The notes: a model not told the origin generated them from the sequence alone. 63,324 nucleotides of DNA from Streptomyces olivochromogenes (GCF_021538895.1 NZ_JADDRL010000052.1:1-63324); one strand, 5' to 3'. Shown: positions 41,252-49,519, numbered from the stretch's first letter. A program made the numbers and translations.

Positions 41252-41262
41252 GGACTTCCGCC

Positions 41263-42279
41263 ATGCGCCGCTACGGCAAGCACACCGACGAGGACGACAT
41301 CCGCACCCGTCCCAACCGCAAGGGCAACCGGCCGCGGACGAACATCCGGCCCAAGCACGAGGACGCCGCCGAGGGCATGGTCCTCACCGTCGACCGGGGC
41401 CGTCTGACCTGCCTCGTCGAGGACCGCACGATCCTGGCGATGAAGGCCCGCGAGCTGGGCCGCAAGGCGGCGGTGGTCGGCGACCGGGTCGCCCTCGTCG
41501 GCGATCTGTCCGGCAAGAAGGACACCCTCGCCCGCATCGTGCGCATCGAGCAGCGCACCTCGGTGCTGCGCCGGACCGCCGACGACGACGATCCGTTCGA
41601 GCGCGTGGTCGTCGCCAACGCCGACCAGCTGGCCATCGTCACCGCCCTGGCCGACCCGGAGCCCCGCCCCCGGCTGATCGACCGCTGTCTGGTCGCGGCG
41701 TACGACGGCGGCCTGGACCCGCTCCTGGTCATGACCAAGTCGGACCTGGCCCCGCCGGACAAGCTGCTGGAGCTGTACGGCGACCTCGACATCCCGTACG
41801 TCGTCACCAGCCGTGAGGAGCTGGAGAACGGCGGCGCGGCCGACCGGGTGCGCGACCACCTCGACGGCCGGGTCACCGCCTTCGTGGGCCACTCGGGCGT
41901 GGGCAAGACGACGCTGGTCAACGCGCTGGTCCCGAAGGACCGGCGGCGTACGACGGGACACGTCAACGCGGTGACGGGCCGCGGCCGCCACACGACCACG
42001 TCCGCGCTCGCGCTGCCGCTCGGCGACGGGGACGGGGACGGCTGGGTCGTCGACACCCCGGGTGTACGGTCCTTCGGCCTCGCGCACGTCGACCCGTCCC
42101 GGGTCATCCACGCCTTCCCCGACCTGGAGCCCGGCACGGAGGGCTGCCCGCGCGCGTGCAGCCACGACGAGCCGGACTGCGCGCTGGACGCATGGGTGGC
42201 CGAGGGGCACGCGGACCCGGCGCGGCTGCACTCGCTGCGCCGGCTGCTGGCGACGCGGGAACGCAAGGACGGCGACTGA
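41263..42279 (+). CDS. rsgA: Ribosome small subunit-dependent GTPase RsgA
   Basis: The 338-residue protein is a circularly permuted GTPase that assists late 30S assembly. An OB-fold comes first (about residues 40-110). The permuted motifs are then MTKSDL (G4), TSREEL (G5), GHSGVGKTTLVNAL (G1) and DTPGVRSFGLAHV (G3). A C-terminal zinc knuckle uses CPRACSHDEPDCAL. The ATG starts at the conserved MRRYGKHTDEDDIRTRPN. It is translated from the aroA transcript. Confidence 0.96.
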   Translation: MRRYGKHTDEDDIRTRPNRKGNRPRTNIRPKHEDAAEGMVLTVDRGRLTCLVEDRTILAMKARELGRKAAVVGDRVALVGDLSGKKDTLARIVRIEQRTSVLRRTADDDDPFERVVVANADQLAIVTALADPEPRPRLIDRCLVAAYDGGLDPLLVMTKSDLAPPDKLLELYGDLDIPYVVTSREELENGGAADRVRDHLDGRVTAFVGHSGVGKTTLVNALVPKDRRRTTGHVNAVTGRGRHTTTSALALPLGDGDGDGWVVDTPGVRSFGLAHVDPSRVIHAFPDLEPGTEGCPRACSHDEPDCALDAWVAEGHADPARLHSLRRLLATRERKDGD

Positions 42280-42331
42280 GCACCGCACTGTTCGTACGCC
42301 TGTGACCACCGCGTTGTTTGTGTTCACGTGA

Positions 42332-42376
42332 GTCCGGTAAGTGCATAATCGCACCCAGCCAGACTTACGGGAGGAC
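42332..42376 (+). promoter_or_regulatory. Leader hairpin covering the ribosome-binding site of the SMR gene
   Basis: GTCC and GTAAGT pair with ACTTAC and GGAC, with GGGA of the ribosome-binding site in a bulge and a 20-base loop. Inside the loop, GTGC and GCAC could form an alternative small hairpin that competes with the outer stem. It does not match the guanidine-I, -II or -III riboswitch patterns as I know them. Confidence 0.4.
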
Positions 42377-42381
42377 AGCAC

Positions 42382-42705
42382 ATGGCGTGGCTGCTGGTGA
42401 TCGTGGCCGGGTTGCTCGAAACCGGCTTCGCCGTCTCCCTGAAACTGTCGCACGGCTTCACCCGGCTCTGGCCGACCGTCGCCTTCTGCGCGTTCGCCCT
42501 GGGCAGCTTCGGTCTGCTGACCCTCTCCCTGCGCAAGCTCGACGTCGGCCCCGCCTACGCGGTGTGGACCGGCATCGGCGCGACGGGCACCGCGATCTAC
42601 GGCATGGCCTTCCTCGGCGACGTGGTGTCCACGCTGAAGATCGTCTCGATCAGCTTGGTGATCGTGGGGATCATCGGGCTGCAGTTGTCGGGGTCGTCGC
42701 AGTAG
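42382..42705 (+). CDS. Small multidrug resistance (SMR) family exporter, Gdx/SugE-like
   Basis: The 107-residue protein has four membrane helices. The proton and substrate glutamate is Glu13 in VAGLLETGFAVSLKLS. The helix-3 signature GPAYAVWTGIGATGTAI and the ending VVSTLKIVSISLVIVGIIGL fit SugE/Gdx-type exporters, which move guanidinium or quaternary ammonium ions. GGGAGGAC precedes the ATG and lies in a possible hairpin. The convergent TetR gene ends about 95 bases downstream and may regulate it. Confidence 0.93.
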   Translation: MAWLLVIVAGLLETGFAVSLKLSHGFTRLWPTVAFCAFALGSFGLLTLSLRKLDVGPAYAVWTGIGATGTAIYGMAFLGDVVSTLKIVSISLVIVGIIGLQLSGSSQ

Positions 42706-42800
42706 CGCGCCTTGCCGCCGGCATCCGTCGACGCCCGCCGCCGTCCGAAGTCGGCGCCCGGATCGGCCACTTCGAGCATCGCGCGCGACCTGAAGCCCGT

Positions 42801-43406
42801 TCAGACCAGCTGCCGGTACAGGGCGCAGCGCACCAGCTCGGCGACCCCGCCCTCCGCCGGCGGGGCGGCCACGCAGGACAGGGCCAGCCGTACGGCGAGT
42901 TCGCAGGACCGGGCGAGCTCAGTGCCGTCGGCGTGGGAGACGCCGGGCCCGCCGAGGGCGATCACCGCCCGGTCCCGCACGATCTGCACGAAGTCGCCGG
43001 GCGACGGCAGCGGGCCGTCCGCCCGGCGCTGTGCCGGTACGGCGGAGGAGGAGGGCACGGCGGCGAGCGTCGGCGAGGGCAGGCGCTCGCTCCAGCAGCC
43101 GGTGAGCATGGCGCGGACCAGGTCGTTCTCGCGGGCGGCCGAAGTGGTCCACTCGGCGGTGGCCGTGAGCCGGTCGCGCGGCTCGGCATGGGCGGTCAGC
43201 GCCCTCTCCACGCCGGCGAGATACCTGTCGGCCTCCCTCCTGACCAGCGCCCTGGCCAGGCCCTCCTTGCTGCCGAACTCGTTGTACAACGTCTGCCGGG
43301 ACACCCCGGCCGCCGCGGCCACGTCCACCATCCGCACGGTGGACCACGGCCGACGCGCGAGCGCCGTAAAGGCGGCGTCCAATAGGGATTCCCGCGCTGC
43401 AGGCAT
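42801..43406 (-). CDS. TetR-family transcriptional regulator
   Basis: The 201-residue regulator has a TetR helix-turn-helix at about residues 8-55 (VDVAAAAGVSRQTLYNEFGSKEGLARAL) and a C-terminal ligand domain with no known class. Two adjacent ATG codons follow GAGGGAGG; the second has better spacing. It converges with the SMR gene and diverges from hisN. Confidence 0.9.
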   Translation of the reverse strand: MPAARESLLDAAFTALARRPWSTVRMVDVAAAAGVSRQTLYNEFGSKEGLARALVRREADRYLAGVERALTAHAEPRDRLTATAEWTTSAARENDLVRAMLTGCWSERLPSPTLAAVPSSSAVPAQRRADGPLPSPGDFVQIVRDRAVIALGGPGVSHADGTELARSCELAVRLALSCVAAPPAEGGVAELVRCALYRQLV

Positions 43407-43618
43407 CATCGCCTCCCTCGGGCGAGCGGCTCTGCGCCCAGATTTGACGCGCATGAATGCACTGTCAAGGGTTCGCGAAGGCACGCGGGGGCGCCTTTCG
43501 GCCGCCACGAGCCGACGACCCCGGGGGGCCACGCCCCCACGACACGGGGCGCCGCCGGTGTTTCCACCCCTCGGCCCCCTGTAGCCCCGTACCGACCTCG
43601 CCGGATACCGTTCGTTGC

Positions 43619-44419
43619 ATGGCCGACTACCTCGACGACCTCCGCCTCGCCCACGTCCTCGCGGACGCGGCCGACGCCGCCACGACGGCCCGCTTCAAGG
43701 CGCTCGACCTGAAGGTCGAGACGAAGCCGGACATGACCCCGGTGAGCGAAGCGGACAAGGCCGCCGAGGAACTCATCCGCGGCCAGCTCCAGCGCGCCCG
43801 GCCCCGGGACGCGGTCCTGGGCGAGGAGTTCGGCATCCAGGGCACGGGCCCGCGCCGCTGGGTGATCGACCCGATCGACGGCACCAAGAACTACGTACGC
43901 GGCGTCCCCGTGTGGGCGACCCTCATCTCCCTGATGGAGGCGGGCGAGGGCGGCTACCAGCCCGTCGTGGGCGTGGTCTCGGCCCCGGCGCTGAGCCGCC
44001 GTTGGTGGGCCGCGAAGGGACACGGCGCGTTCACGGGCCGCAGCCTGACCTCCGCGACCCGTATCCACGCCTCCCGCGTCTCCCGGCTGTCGGACGCCTC
44101 GTTCGCGTACTCCTCGCTGTCCGGCTGGGAGGAGCAGGGCCGCCTGAACGGCTTCCTCGACCTGACCCGCGAGGTGTGGCGCACGCGCGCGTACGGCGAC
44201 TTCTGGCCGTACATGATGGTCGCCGAGGGCTCGGTGGATCTCTGCGCCGAACCCGAGCTGTCCCTGTGGGACATGGCCGCGACCGCCATCATCGTCACGG
44301 AGGCCGGCGGCACCTTCACCGGCCTCGACGGCCGCCCGGGCCCGCACAGCGGCAACGCGGCAGCCTCGAACGGCCTGCTGCACGACGAGCTGCTGGGGTA
44401 TCTCAACCAGCGCTACTGA
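43619..44419 (+). CDS. hisN: Histidinol-phosphatase HisN (inositol-monophosphatase family)
   Basis: The 266-residue enzyme hydrolyses histidinol phosphate in histidine synthesis in this genus. The metal-binding motifs of the inositol-monophosphatase fold are LGEEFG, WVIDPIDGTKNYVRG and LSLWDMAATAIIVTEAGG. Length equals the S. coelicolor HisN. It stands alone, away from the his operon, between a TetR gene and a strong terminator. Confidence 0.92.
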   Translation: MADYLDDLRLAHVLADAADAATTARFKALDLKVETKPDMTPVSEADKAAEELIRGQLQRARPRDAVLGEEFGIQGTGPRRWVIDPIDGTKNYVRGVPVWATLISLMEAGEGGYQPVVGVVSAPALSRRWWAAKGHGAFTGRSLTSATRIHASRVSRLSDASFAYSSLSGWEEQGRLNGFLDLTREVWRTRAYGDFWPYMMVAEGSVDLCAEPELSLWDMAATAIIVTEAGGTFTGLDGRPGPHSGNAAASNGLLHDELLGYLNQRY

Positions 44420-44426
44420 CGCAACA

Positions 44427-44454
44427 GGCGGGCCGACCCACGGGTCGGCCCGCC
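44427..44454. terminator. Bidirectional terminator between hisN and the protease gene
   Basis: A perfect 13-bp inverted repeat (ggcgggccgaccc with gggtcggcccgcc) separated by ac lies in the 60-base gap between converging genes. Confidence 0.85.
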
Positions 44455-44479
44455 CGCGAGAGTGCTCGGACGACCGTCA

Positions 44480-45370
44480 TCAGCCTGTGGCTGAGGCCAT
44501 CCCCGACAGCAAGCCGCTTCCCGCCTGGGAACGCAGTCTGCTCCAGGGCGTGCTGTGGAGCGGATTCCACGGACCCTGGCCCGGCACCACGATCCGTACC
44601 CGCGGTGCGGCGTTCGGGTCGCCGGCGGGCTGATTCACCGTGCCCGGACCCCCGGTCGGTATCGACGGTGTGGAGCTCGGCCGGCCGGCGGGCTGGTTCG
44701 CCGTGCCCGGGGCCTGCGCGGATCCGCCGGCCCACAGCTGGTCGACACGCGAGCGCTCGGCGGCGTTCGGGTAGCGGTTGGTGCAGGACGGGCCGGCGCC
44801 GCCGCCCGACATCAGCTCACTGCACGGCCCGCTGTAGTCGTCCGACAGGCCCAGCACGTGCCCGGTCTCGTGGGTGACGACGCGGATCGAGTCGTACTGC
44901 CGGCTCTGGCTGTAGTCGATGAAGACGTAGCCGCTTCCGTGGCCGTTGGTGGAGGCGTAGGACCCGCGCGAGTCATTGCCCTCGACGTAGGAGAAGTCGG
45001 CACCGCTCGACGCCTCCTGGAGCTTGACGTTGGTCTCGGAGCTGTTCCAGATCGAGGCCGCGCTCGCTATCTGCGAACGGAAGCTCGGCGCCCGGGAGGC
45101 GTTGTAGTGGATGGTCACCGCCTGCGCGTTCGGCTGGGCGGCGCGCTTCGCGGCGACCGACTTGAGCACGGCCTCGAAGAACGCCTTGTTGTTCGCGGCC
45201 TCCTCGGCCGACCCGCCGTACCGTGCCACGGAGGTACCGGCGGCAGCGGACGGGGTGGCGGCCGCCTGGGCGGCCGGCTGGGCGCTCGCCGGCACCGCCG
45301 CGCCCAGCGCGCCGGAGGTCAGACCGAGGGCGAGGGCGAGGAGTCTCGCGGACGTTCGGGACGACTTCAT
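44480..45370 (-). CDS. Secreted snapalysin-family (M7) zinc protease with C-terminal extension
   Basis: The 296-residue precursor has a signal peptide (residues 1-30, cleavage after ASA) and a propeptide to about 80. The metalloprotease domain carries HETGHVLGLSDDY (His167, Glu168, His171, Asp177), the HExxHxxGxxD pattern of snapalysin. A disulfide-like C pair (Cys183 and Cys196) follows. Ordinary snapalysins end near residue 215; here some 80 more residues follow, Pro/Gly-rich with two copies of PGTxNQPAG (221-229 and 242-250). The extension may bind the cell wall or be removed. No LysR activator gene is adjacent, unlike the classic snpA locus. Confidence 0.9.
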   Translation of the reverse strand: MKSSRTSARLLALALGLTSGALGAAVPASAQPAAQAAATPSAAAGTSVARYGGSAEEAANNKAFFEAVLKSVAAKRAAQPNAQAVTIHYNASRAPSFRSQIASAASIWNSSETNVKLQEASSGADFSYVEGNDSRGSYASTNGHGSGYVFIDYSQSRQYDSIRVVTHETGHVLGLSDDYSGPCSELMSGGGAGPSCTNRYPNAAERSRVDQLWAGGSAQAPGTANQPAGRPSSTPSIPTGGPGTVNQPAGDPNAAPRVRIVVPGQGPWNPLHSTPWSRLRSQAGSGLLSGMASATG

Positions 45371-45876
45371 GTGGGGGGGCTCCTACTCACTCGGTGACGC
45401 CAGGCCCGGTGTGGGGTCGAATCCGCTTGAACACCGGTTCCGAACTGCGGCGACGTCCTGTGGGTCGACATTCTTAGAACGGCTCGACAGGGAGCGCAAA
45501 GGGGTCCCGCCACTACGTCGCCTCGTAGGTCCCGGGACCTCGCCGGGGCGGTACACGGGTCTCCGGTCCGCACGTGGCGACAGGAGGGAAATCTGTCGCG
45601 GCGTCAGAAGCCTTGCCCCACGGGGCAAAGGGCGTGCGGGCCGGCCGGGCGGAATCCCGGGACGCACGCCGGGATCCACATCCGGGCCAAGACGGACATA
45701 TCCTTAGATGTCTGCCATGCCGCGTCTACTAAGTGCGCCGGTTATTTGGTGAAGTGCTGTGACCGACGTCATAGAACGTGAGCTTCCGCCCCTTTCGCGC
45801 CCAGCGTCCAGAACCCCCGCGGCCGCCCCGGTCATCGGAACTCCGCCGCCCGGTGGGTGCGTAGATCAGCTGCCGA
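45371..45876. other. Intergenic region between protease and PH-domain genes
   Basis: This 506-base gap is the longest in the window. Both flanking genes are on the minus strand, so it should carry the protease promoter. A less GC-rich stretch (about 45695-45770) contains CTTAG and CTAAG half-sites 32 bases apart. A plus-strand frame of 90 codons is open at 45759 but has no ribosome-binding site and an implausible composition. Confidence 0.5.
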
Positions 45877-46416
45877 CTACGCGGGAGGGGCGTAAGGGTT
45901 CCCGTCGGGCGCCAGTGGGCCGCCCCACCACGCCCCCGGCGGCGGCACAGGAGCCCAGTCCGGGCCCCGGTGATCCAGCCACCACCTGCCGATGGTGTGG
46001 AACTTCTCCTCAAAGCCGCGGTCCCAGGTGAGGAACCCGGTGATCGGCGCCCGCAGGCGGGTACGGCGGCCGCCCGCCTCGTAGATCGCGACAGTCCGGC
46101 TTCCGAAGAGAGACTCGATCCGGATGCCCTGGACGTTCGACCACGGGATGGTCCTGCGGCGGAGGTTGTGCACGACGGCCGCCGACGGCGTGAGAGTGAC
46201 CCCGAAGGGCCGCGAGACGATCAGCCCCATGGGCACCAGCACACCCCACGTGAGCAGCGAGACGCACAGGGGACCGATCGGTCCGCCGTCCAGCCAGAGC
46301 AAGACCTGGAAGGGCATGACGACGGCGGCGGGCAACACGGACAGCAGGCCTTGGCGGCGCGTCAACCGGTAACGGACGCTCTCCGGCGGCCCGGCCTCGA
46401 CCCGCGACTGCTCCAT
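45877..46416 (-). CDS. PH-domain-containing membrane protein
   Basis: The 179-residue protein has two membrane helices (GLLSVLPAAVVMPFQVLLWL and CVSLLTWGVLVPMGLIVS), then a bacterial PH-like domain in FGVTLTPSAAVVHNLRRRTI and WSNVQGIRIE to TRLRAPITG. The ATG follows GGGAGGGGCGGGG. Function is unknown. A longer frame upstream has no site. Confidence 0.8.
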   Translation of the reverse strand: MEQSRVEAGPPESVRYRLTRRQGLLSVLPAAVVMPFQVLLWLDGGPIGPLCVSLLTWGVLVPMGLIVSRPFGVTLTPSAAVVHNLRRRTIPWSNVQGIRIESLFGSRTVAIYEAGGRRTRLRAPITGFLTWDRGFEEKFHTIGRWWLDHRGPDWAPVPPPGAWWGGPLAPDGNPYAPPA

Positions 46417-46639
46417 CGATCCCCGCCCCTCCCACGACGCGGCCGGCGCCGGCCCGTCACCGCCAAGGCAGCATGGCGGAGCAGGGAGATGCTGTCCATC
46501 CACCTGCTCCTGGAAGCCGGGCGAGCCCAGTGGGACGCGGAACAACACCGCACCCCCTGGTGCGCCGGTTCCATACCAGCGCCACTGAGCAGCACGGGGT
46601 GATCGCGTACGCCCTCAGTCGGCCACGCGCGCCCTCTTG

Positions 46640-46668
46640 TTGACCTGTGCTTTACCTGCCACTCTAAA
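46640..46668 (+). promoter_or_regulatory. Candidate HrdB-type promoter of the CBS gene
   Basis: TTGACC and TCTAAA are separated by 17 bases, a good primary-sigma-factor promoter. Transcription would start near 46675 and give a 60-base leader. Confidence 0.55.
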
Positions 46669-46690
46669 AGGACCCCCACTTGTGAATTTG

Positions 46691-46719
46691 TGAATCCGTG
46701 AACTAGCCCCACGGATTCA
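46691..46719 (+). promoter_or_regulatory. Perfect 10-bp inverted repeat in the CBS gene leader
   Basis: TGAATCCGTG and CACGGATTCA flank a 9-base spacer and touch the AGAGGAGG ribosome-binding site. A partial direct repeat (tgtgaatt, tgtgaatc) lies just upstream. It may be an operator or an RNA hairpin. Confidence 0.6.
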
Positions 46720-46738
46720 AGAGGAGGTGGCCCGTCCC

Positions 46739-47131
46739 ATGCTCGTCCGCGACGCCATGAGCACGGTGGTCCTCACCATCGGCCCCGCACACACCCTCCG
46801 CCAAGCCGCCGCCCTGATGTCCGCCCGCCGTGTCGGCGCCGCGGTCGTTCTCGACCCGGACGCCGGCGGCATCGGCATCCTCACCGAACGCGACATCCTC
46901 AACTCCGTTGGGCTCGGCCAGAGTCCGGACACGGAACGCACCCACGCCCACACCACCAACGACGTCGTGTTCGCCGCCCCGACCTGGACCCTGGAGGAGG
47001 CGGCCCGCGCCATGGCGCACGGCGGCTTCCGGCATCTGATCGTTCTCGACCGCGGCGAGCCCGTAGGGATCGTCTCGGTGCGCGACATCATCCGCTGCTG
47101 GGCACCGGCCCGGCAGCAGGTACCCGCCTGA
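46739..47131 (+). CDS. Two-CBS-domain protein
   Basis: The 130-residue protein consists only of a CBS (Bateman) pair: VRDAMSTVVLTIGPAHTLRQAA to GILTERDIL, then TWTLEEAARAMAHGGFRHLIVLD to VGIVSVRDII. Such stand-alone proteins bind adenosine nucleotides or regulate partners. The ATG is chosen because AGGAGG lies 12 bases before it; a GTG four codons upstream directly abuts the site. The closest known parallels are hypoxia or stress-induced CBS proteins of actinobacteria. Confidence 0.85.
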   Translation: MLVRDAMSTVVLTIGPAHTLRQAAALMSARRVGAAVVLDPDAGGIGILTERDILNSVGLGQSPDTERTHAHTTNDVVFAAPTWTLEEAARAMAHGGFRHLIVLDRGEPVGIVSVRDIIRCWAPARQQVPA

Positions 47132-47140
47132 GCATGCCGA

Positions 47141-47171
47141 CGGGCCGGCCCCCGAAGGGACCGGCCCCCCG
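47141..47171. terminator. GC-rich hairpin between CBS and catalase genes
   Basis: gggccgg pairs with ccggccc around a 12-base loop in the 69-base gap between converging genes. A weak terminator at best. Confidence 0.4.
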
Positions 47172-47200
47172 ACCGCGGCAAGCGGTCCACTGCCAGCCTG

Positions 47201-48670
47201 TCAGCCGCGCAGGGCCTGGACCGAGGCCTCCAGCCGCTTGCCGAAGTCACCGTCCGCCTGACGGAAGTTGGCGATCGCGCGCTCGGCGATGTCGTCGCGC
47301 GAGACCTTGGCGATGAAGCCCGCCAGGTTGGCGATCAGCCGCTCCTTCTCGTCCTCGGACATCAGCCGGTAGAGGTTGCCAGCCTGCACGAAGTCGTCGT
47401 CCTCGGCGTGCACCGGCGCCGGGTGGTTGCCCGTGTCACCGGTCACCGCGGTCGACTGCCACAGCGGACGGTCCGTCTGGAACGGGCCGCCGAAGCTGTT
47501 CGGTTCGTAGTTCTTCGCGCCCTCGTGGCGGCCGTCGTACAGGAAGCCGTCCCGCGAGTTGGTGCGCGCCTCGGTGGCGTGCGGCCGGTTCACCGGCAGG
47601 TGGTCGGCGTTGATGCCGACCCGGTAGCGGTGGGCGTCGCCGTAGGCGAACAAGCGGCCCTGGAGCATCTTGTCGGGCGAGGGGCCGATGCCGGGCACGA
47701 AGTGCGCCGGGGAGAAGATCGACTGCTCGACCTCGGCGAAGATGTTCCGCGGGTTGCGGTTGAGCTCCAGCCTGCCGATCTCGATCGGCGGGTAGTCCTC
47801 GTGCGGCCACACCTTGGTGAGGTCGAACGGGTTGAAGCGGTACGTCGCCGCGTCCGCCGCCGGCATGATCTGCACCTGCACGGTCCAGGTCGGGAACTCA
47901 CCGCGCTCGATCGCCTCGCGCAGGTCACGCTGGTGCGAGTCGGGGTCCTCACCGGCGAGCCTGCCGGCCTCCTCCTGGGTGAGGTTCTTGATGCTCTGGT
48001 CGGTCTTGAAGTGGTACTTCACCCAGAAGAGCTCGCCGACCTCGTTGCTCCACTGGTAGGTGTGCGAGCCGTAGCCGTTCATGTGGCGGTACGACGCCGG
48101 GATGCCGCGGTCGCCGAACAGCCAGGTCACCTGGTGCGTGGCCTCGGGCGACAGCCCCCAGAAGTCCCAGACGTTGTCCGCCTCCTGCGAGCCCGTGTAC
48201 GGGTCGCGCTTCTGGGTGTGGATGAAGTCCGGGAACTTGATGGCGTCCTTGATGAAGAACACCGGGGTGTTGTTGCCGACGAGGTCGTAATTGCCCTCCT
48301 CGGTGTAGAACTTCAGCGCGAAGCCGCGCGGGTCGCGGACGGCGTCCGCGGCACCCAGGTTGCCGGCCACGGTCGAGAAGCGCAGAAACGTCTCCGTCTG
48401 CTTGCCGACCTCGGAGAGGAACGCCGCGCGGGTGTACGGAGTGACGTCCGCGGTGACCGTGAAGGTGCCGTAGGCGCCGGCGCCGCGCGCGTGCACCACG
48501 CGCTCCGGGATGCGCTCGCGGTTGAAGTGGGCGAGCTTCTCCAGCAGCAGCTGGTCCTGGACGAGCACCGGCCCGCCGACGCCCGCGGTCTCGCTGTTCT
48601 GGTTGTCGGCCACCGGAGCACCGGCCTCCGTGGTGAGCGGTCCCTGCGTCACGTGCGCCTCCTGGGGCAT
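47201..48670 (-). CDS. katA: Monofunctional heme catalase
   Basis: The 489-residue enzyme is a small-subunit clade catalase. The active-site His is in ERVVHARGAGAYG, the Asn in NNTPVFF, and the proximal heme tyrosine in RLFAYGDAHRYRVG. A short charged C terminus completes the small-subunit type. GGAG lies 11 bases before the ATG. It diverges from a Fur-family regulator gene with a perfect operator-like dyad between them, which suggests peroxide-responsive repression. Confidence 0.96.
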   Translation of the reverse strand: MPQEAHVTQGPLTTEAGAPVADNQNSETAGVGGPVLVQDQLLLEKLAHFNRERIPERVVHARGAGAYGTFTVTADVTPYTRAAFLSEVGKQTETFLRFSTVAGNLGAADAVRDPRGFALKFYTEEGNYDLVGNNTPVFFIKDAIKFPDFIHTQKRDPYTGSQEADNVWDFWGLSPEATHQVTWLFGDRGIPASYRHMNGYGSHTYQWSNEVGELFWVKYHFKTDQSIKNLTQEEAGRLAGEDPDSHQRDLREAIERGEFPTWTVQVQIMPAADAATYRFNPFDLTKVWPHEDYPPIEIGRLELNRNPRNIFAEVEQSIFSPAHFVPGIGPSPDKMLQGRLFAYGDAHRYRVGINADHLPVNRPHATEARTNSRDGFLYDGRHEGAKNYEPNSFGGPFQTDRPLWQSTAVTGDTGNHPAPVHAEDDDFVQAGNLYRLMSEDEKERLIANLAGFIAKVSRDDIAERAIANFRQADGDFGKRLEASVQALRG

Positions 48671-48716
48671 TTCCGAGCACTCCTGTCGCTACGCCAAAGT
48701 CAGCCTCGATCCTATA

Positions 48717-48731
48717 TTGGACTTAGTCCAA
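48717..48731. promoter_or_regulatory. Fur/CatR-type operator between katA and the regulator gene
   Basis: TTGGACTTAGTCCAA is a perfect 7-1-7 dyad in the 126-base divergent promoter region, nearer to katA. It resembles the operators of streptomycete peroxide-sensing Fur proteins. Confidence 0.8.
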
Positions 48732-48796
48732 GTCAAGCAGAGATCTAAAGTCACACCCATTCGGAAAATGGTCTCCTTGCTGTTAGGCTTGACCGC

Positions 48797-49213
48797 ATGA
48801 GTGACCTTCTGGAACGGCTGCGCGGACGTGGATGGCGGATGACCGCGCAGCGGCGCGTCGTGGCCGAGGTCCTCGACGGCGAGCACGTCCACCTGACGGC
48901 CGACGAGGTCCACGCGCGGGCCGTCGCCAAGCTGCCCGAGATCTCCCGGGCGACCGTCTACAACACGCTCGGTGAGCTGGTCTCCCTCGGCGAGGTGCTC
49001 GAAGTCAGCACGGACAAACGCGCCAAGCGGTACGACCCGAACGCCCACCGCCCGCACCACCACCTGGTGTGCGCCCGGTGCGGCGCGATCCGCGACGTCC
49101 GCCCGATCGGCAACCCGCTCGCCGACCTGCCCGACTCGGAGCGCTTCGGCTTCACGGTCTCGGACGTGGAGATGACGTACCGCGGGCTCTGCCCGGACTG
49201 CGCGAGCGCGTAG
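48797..49213 (+). CDS. Fur-family (CatR/PerR-like) regulator
   Basis: The 138-residue regulator has a winged helix (GWRMTAQRRVVAEVL, then ISRATVYNTLGELVSLG) and the metal sites of the family: HRPHHHLVCARCG with the HHH cluster and CARC zinc pair, and the second pair CPDC near the end. The absence of a long insert fits the peroxide-sensing branch. It should repress katA and itself until metal-catalysed oxidation. Confidence 0.93.
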   Translation: MSDLLERLRGRGWRMTAQRRVVAEVLDGEHVHLTADEVHARAVAKLPEISRATVYNTLGELVSLGEVLEVSTDKRAKRYDPNAHRPHHHLVCARCGAIRDVRPIGNPLADLPDSERFGFTVSDVEMTYRGLCPDCASA

Positions 49214-49227
49214 CGGAAAGCCTGCTC

Positions 49228-49260
49228 AGCCCCGGCCGCCGGACACGGCGCCGGGGCTTT
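49228..49260 (+). terminator. Terminator of the Fur-family gene
   Basis: agccccggc pairs with gccggggct, followed by ttt, 14 bases past the stop codon. Confidence 0.85.
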
Positions 49261-49311
49261 GTGCTGCGTACGGCCATCCGCGCAGAACGCACGACGCACG
49301 GGGCGCACAAC

Positions 49312-49351
49312 GACCAGGGCCGGAACCCATTTCTGGATTCCGGCCCTGGTC
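49312..49351 (-). terminator. Terminator of the first initiator tRNA gene
   Basis: A perfect 14-bp stem (gaccagggccggaa with ttccggccctggtc) with a 12-base loop begins six bases after the tRNA 3' end in the transcribed direction. Confidence 0.85.
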
Positions 49352-49356
49352 TTCAG

Positions 49357-49430
49357 TAGCGGGGACAGGATTTGAACCTGCGACCTCTGGGTTATGAGCC
49401 CAGCGAGCTACCGAGCTGCTCCACCCCGCG
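49357..49430 (-). tRNA. tRNA-fMet (CAU), initiator, copy 1
   Basis: The 74-base gene folds as a cloverleaf with the anticodon loop CTCATAA. Initiator marks are the unpaired 5' C1 and the three consecutive G-C pairs (GGG/CCC) in the anticodon stem. The T arm reads GCAGGTTCAAATCCTGT. The 3' CCA is not encoded, as usual in this genus. The sequence is identical to the second copy 2.3 kb away. Confidence 0.96.
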
Positions 49431-49519
49431 TCGGTGAACGCAACATTACGTGAAGGACGCGCGGGGAAGCAAATCGCTTGTGGGAGCGCCCCCGGCAGGC
49501 CTCCCGGCCGGGGGTCCGC

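Larger units (their letters stand above)
46417..46738. other. Promoter region of the CBS gene
   Basis: The 322-base gap separates two divergent genes. It contains a housekeeping-type promoter and a perfect inverted repeat (separate entries). The part near 46420-46620 is otherwise featureless. Confidence 0.6.

Noticed and set aside
42280..42381. Guanidine riboswitch before the SMR gene
   Set aside because: No paired ACGR hairpin loops (class II), no class III core and too short for class I; kept only as an unclassified hairpin.
45759..46031. 90-codon plus-strand frame in the protease upstream region
   Set aside because: It runs antisense into the PH-domain gene, has no SD and is Pro/Arg/Thr-rich without pattern.
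49357..49430. Elongator tRNA-Met
   Set aside because: The CAU anticodon alone would allow it, but the unpaired C1 and the GGG/CCC anticodon stem mark an initiator tRNA.
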